From the NCBI RefSeq assembly GCF_030160715.1, contig NZ_BSOW01000021.1, positions 100,088-164,087 of the forward strand: a stretch of 64,000 nucleotides of DNA. Direction: 5' to 3'. The position numbers were made by a program, and so were the translations under genes. Positions 25,794-34,346 of this stretch are shown piece after piece (positions within the stretch are counted from its first letter, which is position 1; each line of letters begins with the position of its first letter). A model generated the notes under the pieces. The model was not told the origin of the DNA. It made no database searches and saw nothing but the letters and a program-made list of their open reading frames with translations. The DNA is from Bradyrhizobium iriomotense. GTDB taxonomy: Bacteria; Pseudomonadota; Alphaproteobacteria; Rhizobiales; Xanthobacteraceae.

Positions 25794-27200
25794 ATGAGCA
25801 AAGTCCTCATCTGCGGCGGAGGCGTGATTGGATTGTGCACAGCGACCATGCTTGGTCGCGACGGCCACTGCGTCACGGTCCTGGAGGCTGACCCGGCAGG
25901 TCAAACCATGGCTGCCGTCGATGGGTGGAACTCTTGGGAACGTCCCGGAGTCGCCCAATTCCGGCAACCCCATAATCTCAGTTCGCGTTTTCGGATGATT
26001 AGTGATCAGGAGTTGCCAGGGCTGACGGATGACCTGCTTCGAACCGGCTGCGTCTGGGTCGACTATCTCGACAGTCGATCTCTTCCCCCAGCTATAACGG
26101 ACAGGGCACCGCGCCCGGGTGACGAAGCCCTACGTTTCGTCACGGGTCGGAGGCCGATCGTTGAATGGGCCGTAGCTGCAATGGCCCAAGCCGCACCGAA
26201 CGTGACGATCCGTCGGGGGATCAGGGTTCGCGAATTGATCACGGGCGCATCGGCGATCCCTGGTGTGCCGCACGTCACTGGGGTGCGCACGACGTCGGGC
26301 GAAGAGATTCGCGCTGATCTGGTAATCGACGCCATGGGACGGCGAAGCCCGGCCTGCGAATGGATCATCAGTGCGGGTAGCCGCAGCCCGATCGAGGAAG
26401 CCGAAGATAGCAACTTTGCCTATTTTACGCGATATTTCTCGGGGCATCAGCGGCCTCGCAGGATGGGACGCGCGCTCACGCCGATGGGCTTGTTCTCGAT
26501 CCTTACCCTGGACGGGGACAACGACACCTGGTCGATCACTCTTTATACCTCGTCCAAGAATAAAGCGATGCGAGCCTTGCGTGATACGGCCACGTTCCAT
26601 CGTGTCGTCTCAGCATGCCCACGGCAAGCCCATTGGCTCGACGGGGAGCCAATCACGCCCGTCCTTCTGATGGCGGGAGTTATCGATCGGTACCGCCGGT
26701 TTGTCGTCGATGGTCAGCCTGTCATCACAGGATTCGCCGCTGTAGGTGATGCATGGGCGTGTACCAACCCGTCCGCGGGACGAGGCTTGAGCGTCGGTCT
26801 CCTGCACGCGCAGGTGCTCCGCAATGTTGCTCGCCGACACATCGATGATCCCGAAGCGTTCTCCCGGGAATACGACGCTGAGACCGAAAGCCAAGTCGGT
26901 CCGTTTTATCGGAACCAGATCGCAGCGGACCGCGCGCGGATCGCCGAGATGAACGCCCTGGAAGAGGGCATGCCGGTGCCCGCACCAAACCCGGTCATGG
27001 CCAAGCTTCTCGTTGCCTCTTCTCAGGATGCCGACGTGCTCCGTGGCATGATCGAAATCGCGATGTGCGTTGCGCTACCTCAGGACGTCATCGCCAGGCC
27101 GCGCGTGGCCGCAAAACTGGCCGAATTGGACGGCTATCCATTATCGCCGGACCCCAACATCATCGATCGATATCGGATGGCGGCGCTGCTGGGCGGCTGA
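25794..27200 (+). CDS. FAD-dependent monooxygenase/oxidoreductase-like protein
   Basis: This is a 468-residue protein. The Rossmann motif KVLICGGGVIGLCTATML starts at residue 3, and VLEADPAG provides the ribose-binding acid. A second FAD segment, GFAAVGDAWACTNPSAGRGL, near residue 320, resembles the GD motif of flavin monooxygenases, halogenases and geranylgeranyl-reductase-like enzymes. No typical halogenase WxWxIP motif is seen. GGGGAGGA lies just before the ATG. The substrate is unknown; it stands alone. Confidence 0.8.
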   Translation: MSKVLICGGGVIGLCTATMLGRDGHCVTVLEADPAGQTMAAVDGWNSWERPGVAQFRQPHNLSSRFRMISDQELPGLTDDLLRTGCVWVDYLDSRSLPPAITDRAPRPGDEALRFVTGRRPIVEWAVAAMAQAAPNVTIRRGIRVRELITGASAIPGVPHVTGVRTTSGEEIRADLVIDAMGRRSPACEWIISAGSRSPIEEAEDSNFAYFTRYFSGHQRPRRMGRALTPMGLFSILTLDGDNDTWSITLYTSSKNKAMRALRDTATFHRVVSACPRQAHWLDGEPITPVLLMAGVIDRYRRFVVDGQPVITGFAAVGDAWACTNPSAGRGLSVGLLHAQVLRNVARRHIDDPEAFSREYDAETESQVGPFYRNQIAADRARIAEMNALEEGMPVPAPNPVMAKLLVASSQDADVLRGMIEIAMCVALPQDVIARPRVAAKLAELDGYPLSPDPNIIDRYRMAALLGG

Positions 27201-27363
27201 TCTGTTCCGATAGAGGGCAAGTCCGCAAGCGCCAATCTCGCTATTTTTAGCTACTTCCGCTGCACAGGCCCAGGCCCAGCCTCATTGAACCGTCCTGCCG
27301 AGCTAGTATGCTCGATGAGAGGTTGTGAAGGCTCCATAAAATTCCGTCAGGAGGGCCAGCCGA

Positions 27364-28725
27364 ATGAACTCAATCTCCCGAAAGATTTTCGTCGCCACGC
27401 TTCCCCTTGTGGCCGTCGCGCTTGCGTCGGCCGCTCGCGCGCAAGGCAGTCCGCCAGCGAATGCTGGCGCGACGTTGTTCCAGAATGTGCGCATCTTCGA
27501 CGGCAAGGGCGCTTCACTCTCCGCACCGTCCAATGTGCTGATCAAAGGCAATCTCATCGAGCGCATCTCGACGACGCCTATCGATGCCGAGCCCGGCATG
27601 ACCGTGATCGGAGGCGGCGGGCGAACGCTGATGCCTGGACTTATCGATATGCATTGGCACGCGATGATGGTGCGTGCAACGGCCGCGCAGCTCTTGTCCA
27701 ACGACATCGGCTACAGCACGCTCGCGGCAGGCGCCGAGGCAACCGCAACGCTCATGCGTGGCTTTACGAGCGTTCGAGACATGGGTGGACCTGTCTTCGC
27801 CCTCAAGCGAGCCATCGACGACGACCTGCTGCCAGGTCCCAGGATCTACCCATCAGGTGCCGTCATCACGATTAGCGGCGGCCACGGAGATTTCCGAGAG
27901 CTCAGTGACCTCCCCAGGACCACCGGCGGGACGCTGAGCCGTGTCGAGCAGCTGGGGGCAAGCGCCATTGCCGACAGTCCGGATGAGGTTCGAAAGCGGG
28001 CGCGCGAACAACTCATGCAGGGAGCATCACAGATCAAGTTGACAGCCGGCGGCGGCGTCGCCTCACCGTTCAGCCCGCTAGAGGTCACCACTTTTACGGA
28101 GGCCGAATTGCGTGCCGCGGTCGAAGTGGCAACGGATTGGGGTACTTACGTCGCCACGCATGCTTACACGCCGAGTGCAATTCAGCGCTCGATCGCAGCT
28201 GGGGTAAAGGTCATTGAACACGGGCACTTGATGGATGAGGCGACTGCGCGGCTTATCGCTGAGAAAGGTATCTGGCTCAGCATGCAGCCCTTCATCGATC
28301 TTGGCGGCGCGAAGGTTCTCCCCGCCGCTCAGCAGCGGCAGATGATGCAAGTAGTGAGGGGTACCGACGCCGTATACGGCTACGTGAAGAAATATAAGAT
28401 CAAGACCGCTTTCGGCACCGATATCATTTTTTCGAGCGCTTTAGCTGAGCGTCAGGGCCAAGGAATCGTGGATCTGACACGTTGGTTCACGCCTGCCGAA
28501 GCACTCGCTATGGCGACTTCGGCAAACGGCGAACTGCTCGCCTTGTCAGACTTGCGAAACCCTTATCCCGGCAAACTGGGCGTCGTCGAACAAGGTGCCC
28601 TGGCTGATCTCTTGATCGTCGACGGCAATCCCCTGGAAAACATAAACCTCATTGCTGATCCTGCGAACAAGTTTCTGATCATCATGAAGGACGGCATTGT
28701 CTACAAAAATGCCATTCCCAAGTGA
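27364..28725 (+). CDS. Exported amidohydrolase-family protein (imidazolonepropionase/prolidase-like)
   Basis: This is a 453-residue protein with a signal peptide (MNSISRKIFVATLPLVAVAL ... ARAQ). It has a TIM-barrel amidohydrolase with the first metal ligands in LMPGLIDMHWHAMM. KLTAGGGVASPF supplies the lysine position, ATHAYTP and IEHGHLM the later His ligands, and AFGTDIIFSS the catalytic Asp. Related secreted enzymes cleave dipeptides or hydrolyse cyclic amides. GGAGGGCC precedes the ATG. It is monocistronic. Confidence 0.87.
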   Translation: MNSISRKIFVATLPLVAVALASAARAQGSPPANAGATLFQNVRIFDGKGASLSAPSNVLIKGNLIERISTTPIDAEPGMTVIGGGGRTLMPGLIDMHWHAMMVRATAAQLLSNDIGYSTLAAGAEATATLMRGFTSVRDMGGPVFALKRAIDDDLLPGPRIYPSGAVITISGGHGDFRELSDLPRTTGGTLSRVEQLGASAIADSPDEVRKRAREQLMQGASQIKLTAGGGVASPFSPLEVTTFTEAELRAAVEVATDWGTYVATHAYTPSAIQRSIAAGVKVIEHGHLMDEATARLIAEKGIWLSMQPFIDLGGAKVLPAAQQRQMMQVVRGTDAVYGYVKKYKIKTAFGTDIIFSSALAERQGQGIVDLTRWFTPAEALAMATSANGELLALSDLRNPYPGKLGVVEQGALADLLIVDGNPLENINLIADPANKFLIIMKDGIVYKNAIPK

Positions 28726-29190
28726 TTGATCGGCAGGTCTGCTTCTGGCCCATCGCGGCGATTGGGAGATGTCTGCTATTCCGCCGCGGTCAGCGGATGA
28801 ACAGACACGCGCCCCAAAAAGTGCGCGAATGACCCGACTCGGACGTCGGACTGCGCGCCAAGCTCGAAGGCTATGTTCCGACTGTATGACTCGCTCAACC
28901 AGACTTCATGTCTTCGTCCAGCACCAGCAGCACCCAGGCCAGAAGCAGAAGCATCGCGGCAATAACGGGGTGCCCCCCGAACACGAAGGCCACCCCAAAG
29001 ATTGCAATGATGAGTCCAACCAGTGTCACCCGGCTACGTCCAAGTAGCATTCGTTCGCACACTGCACGAGGAGGAAGACTATCGGGATGAAGGGAGTCTA
29101 ATCAACAGAACCACAGATCGCCATCGGGTGATGACGAGTGCGAGGAAGCGGCTTACGCGATGTGGGCGTGCCCCATAGCTAATGTCAGTT
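28726..29190. other. Intergenic region with one possible small gene
   Basis: No large gene is visible between the amidohydrolase and the vanB stub. A 51-residue membrane-protein reading frame on the - strand (28895-29050) is annotated separately. The part at about 29165-29200 resembles 56905-56945 and belongs to the dispersed repeats. Confidence 0.5.
28895..29050 (-). CDS. Possible 51-residue two-segment membrane protein
   Basis: The reading frame starts at ATG (29050) and encodes two hydrophobic stretches, VTLVGLIIAIFGVAFVFGG and VIAAMLLLLAWVLLVL. They are joined by HP, with a charged tail DEDMKSG. This composition is typical of real small membrane proteins rather than chance frames in GC-rich DNA. 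No good RBS is visible, so it remains tentative. Confidence 0.4.
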   Translation of the reverse strand: MLLGRSRVTLVGLIIAIFGVAFVFGGHPVIAAMLLLLAWVLLVLDEDMKSG

Positions 29191-29642
29191 GTTGGCCCAA
29201 GGCCGACATGCAGCCATGTCGGCTTCAAGGTCACCTCACAAGTGCAACGCGGACGCGGCGAATTTAGGAGTCCACGCCCGTTTCGTCAGATCGCATCCGT
29301 CCGGTGCAACGTGTCCACCGTGATGGTGCCGCGCGCGAGGGAGACGCAGGCGCAGATCTTCTGGTTCTCCTGCTTCTGATGGTCGCTGAAGAAGACGTCG
29401 CGGTGATCGATCTCGCCCCGGACATCGACGACGTCGATCGCGCACAGACCGCATTCGCCGCGCTTGCAGTCGTACATCACCTCGTGGCCGGCGGCGTTGA
29501 GCACGTCCAGCATCGAGCGTTCGCGCGGGATCTCGAATTCGACATCCGAGCCCATCAGGCGCACGCGAAACGCTTCCGCCGGCAGCGAGCCGCTGGAGCC
29601 GAAGGTCTCATAGCGCAGATCGGAGAGCGGGCGTCCTGCGCC
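29191..29642. repeat. Partial duplication of the vanB 3' region, copy A
   Basis: This stretch is homologous to 32505-32959 over its whole length. It includes the region downstream of the vanB stop with its hairpin (GCCGACATG / CATGTCGGC at 29202-29223) and about 360 bases of coding sequence. The coding part is closer to copy B than the downstream part. Confidence 0.85.
29286..29642 (-). pseudogene. Truncated vanB copy: C-terminal 2Fe-2S ferredoxin domain only
   Basis: Reading on the - strand gives the last ~118 residues of the reductase at 32603-33583. The intact 2Fe-2S motif is YDCKRGECGLCAIDVVDV with the fourth Cys in ICACVS. Visible differences include L/M, R/Q, L/R and T/A changes. The flavin/NAD domains are missing: the sequence breaks at about 29642 and joins a stub of an unrelated gene. 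A start inside the frame (29564) could give a free ferredoxin domain, but expression is doubtful. Confidence 0.8.
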
Positions 29643-29651
29643 CGAGTGGCG

Positions 29652-29735
29652 GGTTACTCGATGACTTCATCCGCGAGTGCAAGCCCCGTGGGCGGGATGC
29701 CGATGCCAAGAGGCTTGGCAGTCGCGAGCGGCCAC
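29652..29735 (-). pseudogene. C-terminal stub of an ABC-type substrate-binding protein (PF04392-like)
   Basis: On the - strand the reading ends ATAKPLGIGIPPTGLALADEVIE, followed by TAA. This matches the stereotyped C-terminus of the uncharacterised ABC transporter substrate-binding proteins abundant in Bradyrhizobium. A better preserved stub of the same family ends at 53668. Nothing upstream remains. Confidence 0.55.
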
Positions 29736-29866
29736 AAGGATGTCGCATTTTGGCAACAACTCCAGCAAATATGAGCCCTTCCAAATCTTGTCCACAAAAA
29801 CGGCATCGCCTTGGACTACGGGAACATCTGCGTACGTTCGGGGACCGTGCCGCGGAGTTGGGGGCC

Positions 29867-30853
29867 ATGAAAGCCTTGCAGGCCACCTGCATCTTGGGTG
29901 CCATAACATTCACGGGGATCGTCCATCAGGTTGGCGGAAACACGCCAGGCGCGACCGTGCCGGACGCAATGCCGAAAACGGCTATGAGCGCCGAGACGCC
30001 CGGTGAGCCTGCGCTCTCCGCCGCCGTGCCAGAGGCATCTGCCGCGGGTTCCGGACCGTCGTTGATGGCCCAAGCCGAAATCGGCGACGATTCTTTCGAG
30101 GCAAAATGGATGGCCTTGAACCACCATGATGTCGCCCAACCGATGCCGACAACGCACGATGCGCCCGATGCTGCCCCCAACCCGGCACCAGTGACGCAGG
30201 ATTTCCGGTATCTCATCTATTACGTCTGGTCCGAAGTGCCGCCTGCCGAGAAGCCGGCGGCTATCGTTTTAAGTTCACTCAAGGACACCCCGGTCGGAAC
30301 GCCGGTCGAGGAGATCAAGCGCGCTTCCGACGCTTTCGGTCTGGACTTCAGTTTCATGAAGGCGGTTGCCAAGATCGAGTCCGGGTTCGACCCCAAGCAA
30401 CGCACCGGGTCGTATATCGGCCTGTTCCAACTGAGCGAATACGAGTTCAACAAATTCGGCTCCGGGCAGATTCGCAATCCCCGCGATAATGCGGTTGCGG
30501 CGGCCTACAAGGTCATTACCGAAGGCATTCTGTTCGAGTGGGTGACGCACAAGAAGCCGTCCTTGAGCGACCTTTACTTGATCCATCAACAAGGTTGGGA
30601 AGGCGCCGCCGAGCACATCAGCCAACCTGATCGCATCGCTTGGAAATCCATGTGTGCCACCAGCGAAGGCAAGGAAAAAGGCGAAAAATGGTGCAAACGC
30701 GCGATCTGGCGGAATACTCTCCCGGCCGTCAAACACGCGTGGAAATCGGTCGATAAGCTGACATCGGGGGCGTTCGTCGGAATGTGGCGCGACCGGGTTG
30801 CTGATTTCTCTTCGAAATACATGGCCACCGCCACCGCGGGAGCGAACCAGTAA
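29867..30853 (+). CDS. Lytic transglycosylase-like (SLT domain) protein
   Basis: This is a 328-residue protein with an N-terminal membrane or signal segment (ALQATCILGAITFTGIVHQ). An Ala/Pro-rich linker of about 100 residues follows, then an SLT-type muramidase domain. The catalytic Glu171 is in MKAVAKIESGFDP and GSYIGLFQLSEYEF follows, typical of family 1 enzymes. It would cleave peptidoglycan in the periplasm, for example for assembly of an envelope machine. The ATG at 29867 is preceded by GGAGTTGGGGG; the frame is open to 29750. It lies inside the segment bracketed by the vanB partial duplication. Confidence 0.8.
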   Translation: MKALQATCILGAITFTGIVHQVGGNTPGATVPDAMPKTAMSAETPGEPALSAAVPEASAAGSGPSLMAQAEIGDDSFEAKWMALNHHDVAQPMPTTHDAPDAAPNPAPVTQDFRYLIYYVWSEVPPAEKPAAIVLSSLKDTPVGTPVEEIKRASDAFGLDFSFMKAVAKIESGFDPKQRTGSYIGLFQLSEYEFNKFGSGQIRNPRDNAVAAAYKVITEGILFEWVTHKKPSLSDLYLIHQQGWEGAAEHISQPDRIAWKSMCATSEGKEKGEKWCKRAIWRNTLPAVKHAWKSVDKLTSGAFVGMWRDRVADFSSKYMATATAGANQ

Positions 30854-31576
30854 ATTTCCGTTGAGTGGTTGGCAGGAGGAGTTGCCCCCGATACTCATCC
30901 AACGACGTGATAGCCCTCACGACCGCGGAAGTGCCATATCGCGCGTGGTGCGAACGGTGTCGCAACGTTTGCGTCGCCGTTCTTCATTTACAATCGCAAG
31001 CGCCTAATTGAGCTCGCCTCGCAGTACCGGTTGCCATCAATCCGGGAGGCAACGGCTTGTGTCAGGGATGGAGGTCTCCCGTCGTATGGACCAAGTTTCG
31101 CCGATATGTACCGAAGATCAGCCGGCTACGTTGCAAGGCTTCTCAATGGTGCAAAAACCTCGGACCTTCACCGTGGCGCTGGGTCTTTTGGGTAGACCGG
31201 ACGTGGTCGCGGTCATGGCCAATCGACGAGAATGCCCCAATGCCGACGCTGGGATGACACGTAGCAGTCGATAGATTGCGTGAGCTTCGCGTGAGATCGA
31301 CTGCGTGCCCGCGCGGCGGGGGCATCGACACGTGGAGTCGTCGATTGGCGATCGTTGGCGTCAGGCCGTTATTTGGTCGGAATTGGAAGTCAACGTCTCT
31401 GATAATTTATCTCGGTCCGCACATCGGCCACTGATTTTATTTCGCGCTCGGCAACGGTCGAGGACGACAGTTTCAAAACCATCCGTCGATCGCGTGAGCA
31501 GGCTGGCTCAAAAATGAGCCAACTGGAAAGCGCACCGGCAAGGACGGCAAACAATTGTGTAACCGGAGTAATTTCA
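30854..31576. other. Intergenic region without convincing gene
   Basis: About 720 bases hold only short overlapping frames with poor codon bias. No transposase, tRNA or recognised repeat is seen. Base composition is lower in GC than the neighbouring chromosome. Confidence 0.5.
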
Positions 31577-32440
31577 ATGAAACGATGGGCAATTGTAGCC
31601 TTTTTAAGTGTTGGCCTTGTTGGAGGGTCATTCGCTCGCCCGCTGGATCCTCCCGGCACCGTTTACATCGATGGGGTGCCGTGCAACCGCCCGTGCCAGT
31701 CCTATATGGCGTGGAGCCGGCAGACGCTTAAGGCGAGCCAAGCTTCTGCCAGGGGGGCCGCATCCGTCGACAAGGCGTCGACGGGAGCTCCCCGCAAACG
31801 CATTTCGAAGCGCGTTGAGCCGACCTCGGTCGATGCGCAGTCTCGGAAGAAGACCCGTGATTTTCGGGCCTCGCTCGCTGCGGCTCCGAACCCGCCGCCG
31901 CCTCCAAGGCCGAGAAGCCCTCCGGCGTGGCTCATCACAACTCCAGAGCCTCCGCCTCTTCCCGAAACCGGAAATGCTCCGCCTACGGTGGAGACCAGCA
32001 GTCCTCCCAAAGAGAGGTCTCCTCAGGAGTTGATCGTGGCTGCGTTAGCGATCGCCGAGCAAATCACGAACGCCGAAACGCCGAAGGCGCCGGGTAATGA
32101 TCGCGCGGATGAGACCAAGGCTGGCGACGTAAATGCCTCGATACCTTTGGTCGCGCTCCTGCTCTCCCGACCGGATGTAAAATCCGTCGCCGCGCTCAAG
32201 GGCCAAAATGTTGCCATCGACAAGGCTCAGTCCGCGGTTGAACAGGACATCCGCGCCGCATTGGAGGCCGTCGGTGCTACGGACGCTCAGCTGTCGGTTG
32301 GCGACCGCGCCTCGCTAGACCGACTTATCAGCGGAGACGTACAGGCCGCAGTAGTGAAACTAGTATCCCCCGACGCGGCAGATGCATTCCCTGAAATTAA
32401 TGGCTTCAAGGTTCTCCGCGTTCCCCTCTTTGCTCATTGA
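31577..32440 (+). CDS. Exported Pro-rich protein with binding-protein-like C-terminus
   Basis: This 287-residue protein has a signal peptide (MKRWAIVAFLSVGLVGGSFA). A short Cys-containing part (VYIDGVPCNRPCQSYMAWSR) is followed by a basic and very Pro-rich linker. The C-terminal ~80 residues (ALKGQNVAIDKAQSAVEQDI ... GDVQAAVVKLVSP) resemble one lobe of TAXI/NMT1-type periplasmic binding proteins. GGAG lies 9 bases before the ATG. It sits in the bracketed insert with the transglycosylase. The function is unknown. Confidence 0.65.
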   Translation: MKRWAIVAFLSVGLVGGSFARPLDPPGTVYIDGVPCNRPCQSYMAWSRQTLKASQASARGAASVDKASTGAPRKRISKRVEPTSVDAQSRKKTRDFRASLAAAPNPPPPPRPRSPPAWLITTPEPPPLPETGNAPPTVETSSPPKERSPQELIVAALAIAEQITNAETPKAPGNDRADETKAGDVNASIPLVALLLSRPDVKSVAALKGQNVAIDKAQSAVEQDIRAALEAVGATDAQLSVGDRASLDRLISGDVQAAVVKLVSPDAADAFPEINGFKVLRVPLFAH

Positions 32441-32504
32441 CGGCGTGCGCATTACAACGGAGCCGTCGCGACCATCCCCGAAAACGGGATCGTCGGTATC
32501 GGCT

Positions 32505-32959
32505 GTTGGCCCAAGGCCGACCTTGCGGCCATGTCGGCCGCAAGGTCGCCTTCCAAGAGCAAAGGGGACGCGACGAATTGATGAATCCACGCCGTGGTTT
32601 GGTCAGATCGCATCCGCCCGGTGCAGCGTATCCACCGTGATGGTACCCCTCGCGCGGGAGACGCAGGCGCAGATCTTCTGGTTCTCCTGCTTCTGATGGT
32701 CGCTGAAGAAGACGTCGCGGTGATCGATCTCGCCCTGGACATCGACGACGTCGATCGCGCACAGACCGCATTCGCCGCGCTTGCAATCGTACATCACCTC
32801 GTGGCCGGCGGCGTTGAGCACGTCCAGCATCGAGCGTTCGCGGGGGATCTCGAATTCGACATCCGAGCCCTTCAGGCGCACGCGAAACGCTTCGGTCGGC
32901 AGCGAGCCGCTGGAGCCGAAGGTCTCATAGCGCAGATCGGGGAGCGGACGTCCTGCACC
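32505..32959. repeat. Partial duplication of the vanB 3' region, copy B (parental)
   Basis: This is the intact counterpart of 29191-29642, comprising the last ~357 bases of vanB plus about 98 bases downstream. The two copies are in the same orientation and 3.3 kb apart. Confidence 0.85.
32518..32548 (-). terminator. Probable terminator of the van operon
   Basis: CGACCTTGCGGCC and GGCCGCAAGGTCG form a perfect 13-bp stem with a 5-base loop, about 55 bases beyond the vanB stop. The T-run is weak, so termination strength is uncertain. Confidence 0.55.
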
Positions 32960-33583
32960 AAGCCAGGCATGGCGTGCGGCGTCCAGCATGCGCATGGGAC
33001 CGCAGAACAGCGCGAGCGCGTCCGGCGGCAATGAGGCGAACAGCGCGTCGAGATCGAGCCGCCCTCCCTCGTCGCTGGCGTGGACGACCAAACGGTCGCC
33101 CAGCAGCGCGGCGAGGTGATCGAGATAGGCCGCGTCACGGCGCGAGCGCACCGCATAATGCAGCGTCACGCCGGCGTCGCGCCGGACCAGCGCCTGCGCG
33201 GCGCCGACGATCGGCGTGATGCCGATGCCGCCGGCGACCAGGCAATAGTGCTTGCGGCTCCAATCGACCGCCAGAAGCGACGAAGGCAGCGTGACGTCGA
33301 GCCGCGCGCCCGGTGCGAGCTGCCACATGTAGCGCGAGCCGCCGCGGGAATCCTCGGCACGGCGAACGGCGATCCTGAAGCCGCTGGGATCGGCCTCGCC
33401 GACCAGCGAATAGGACCGCGTCTCCGGCTGGCCATTGATGGTCACGGCCACGTTGATGTGGCTGCCGACCGGATAGGCGGCACCGTCGAATTGATCCGGC
33501 AGAATCAGGAATTCGCGGATGCTGGGCGAAAGATCGCGCGTCTCGACCAGCGTCGCCGGAGTCCAGGTTTCGATGAATCGCAT
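32603..33583 (-). CDS. vanB: Vanillate O-demethylase oxidoreductase-type (PDR/VanB) reductase
   Basis: This is a 326-residue class IA reductase. The FMN-binding domain has ETRSYSLVGEA; the NAD domain has CLVAGGIGITPIVGAA and FCGPMRMLDAA. The C-terminal plant-type 2Fe-2S domain has YDCKRGECGLCAID plus CACVS. It passes electrons from NADH to the VanA oxygenase. It is last in the vanA-vanR-vanB operon, 7 bases after the regulator. Its 3' end is duplicated 3.3 kb away. Confidence 0.88.
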   Translation of the reverse strand: MRFIETWTPATLVETRDLSPSIREFLILPDQFDGAAYPVGSHINVAVTINGQPETRSYSLVGEADPSGFRIAVRRAEDSRGGSRYMWQLAPGARLDVTLPSSLLAVDWSRKHYCLVAGGIGITPIVGAAQALVRRDAGVTLHYAVRSRRDAAYLDHLAALLGDRLVVHASDEGGRLDLDALFASLPPDALALFCGPMRMLDAARHAWLGAGRPLPDLRYETFGSSGSLPTEAFRVRLKGSDVEFEIPRERSMLDVLNAAGHEVMYDCKRGECGLCAIDVVDVQGEIDHRDVFFSDHQKQENQKICACVSRARGTITVDTLHRADAI

Positions 33584-33590
33584 GGAGGCC

Positions 33591-34343
33591 CTATTCGGTT
33601 GCGGACTTGATCAGCGCAAGCGCCGGCAGCAGGTCCAGATGCGTTCGGTTGCGCAGCGCAAGCCGCAGATTGCGCACGGCGAGCCGTGCATGTTCCCGCA
33701 TGATGGCTTCAGCGCGCCCGCCTTCCCGGTTCTCGATCGCGTCGATCACGACGCGATGATGCTCCTGCCCGATGATCAGGATCTGCTGCGCCTCGGGCAG
33801 CGCCGATTGCGCCATCACGAAGCCGCTTGGCGAAGCGAACGGCAGCGCGGAGGCGCGGTCGATCTGCCGGATCAAGGGCGGGCTGCGCGACAATTCCGTG
33901 AGCAGCGCATGAAAACGCGCATTCAGCGCGACATAGGACGAGAAGGCGTCGACCGAGATCGGCATTTGGCGCAACAGCTCATCGATCGCGGCATGGCACT
34001 CTTTCAGCGGCTCCAGCTCGCGCGCGGAAACGCCGCGCTCGGCGGCGAAGCGTGCGGCGAGCCCCTCCAGCGTGCCGCGCAGCTCGATGGAATCGAGGAT
34101 GTCGCGCTCGGAGAAGGCCTTCACCATGAAGCCGCCGGAGGGGATCGCCTCCAGCAGGCCCTCCTCTTCCAGCCGCACCAGCGCCATGCGCACCGGCGTG
34201 CGCGAAGCGCCCGTGGTCTCGACCGCCTGGAGCTCGGAGATGCGCTCGCCCGGACGCAAAGACCCCGACAGGATCTGGTCGCGCAGCGCGAGCTGCGCCT
34301 TCACGGTCTGCGAGACGGAGCGGTCGACCTCGCGCTCGGCCAT
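33591..34343 (-). CDS. vanR: GntR-family (FCD/VanR-type) transcriptional regulator
   Basis: This is a 250-residue regulator. The winged-helix part spans residues ~12-75 (QILSGSLRPGERISELQAVE, TGASRTPVRMALVRLEEEGL). The FCD effector domain follows, with metal or ligand residues in LNARFHALL and GQEHHRVVIDAIENRE. It sits between vanA (3-base gap) and vanB (7-base gap), so it is co-transcribed with its likely targets. Its likely operators are the two TGTATACA sites upstream of vanA. The name is by context. Confidence 0.85.
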   Translation of the reverse strand: MAEREVDRSVSQTVKAQLALRDQILSGSLRPGERISELQAVETTGASRTPVRMALVRLEEEGLLEAIPSGGFMVKAFSERDILDSIELRGTLEGLAARFAAERGVSARELEPLKECHAAIDELLRQMPISVDAFSSYVALNARFHALLTELSRSPPLIRQIDRASALPFASPSGFVMAQSALPEAQQILIIGQEHHRVVIDAIENREGGRAEAIMREHARLAVRNLRLALRNRTHLDLLPALALIKSATE

Positions 34344-34346
34344 GAC

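Noticed and set aside
31008..31274. 88-codon + strand frame in the gap before the Pro-rich exported protein
   Set aside because: No motif, weak codon bias and no RBS; treated as non-coding.
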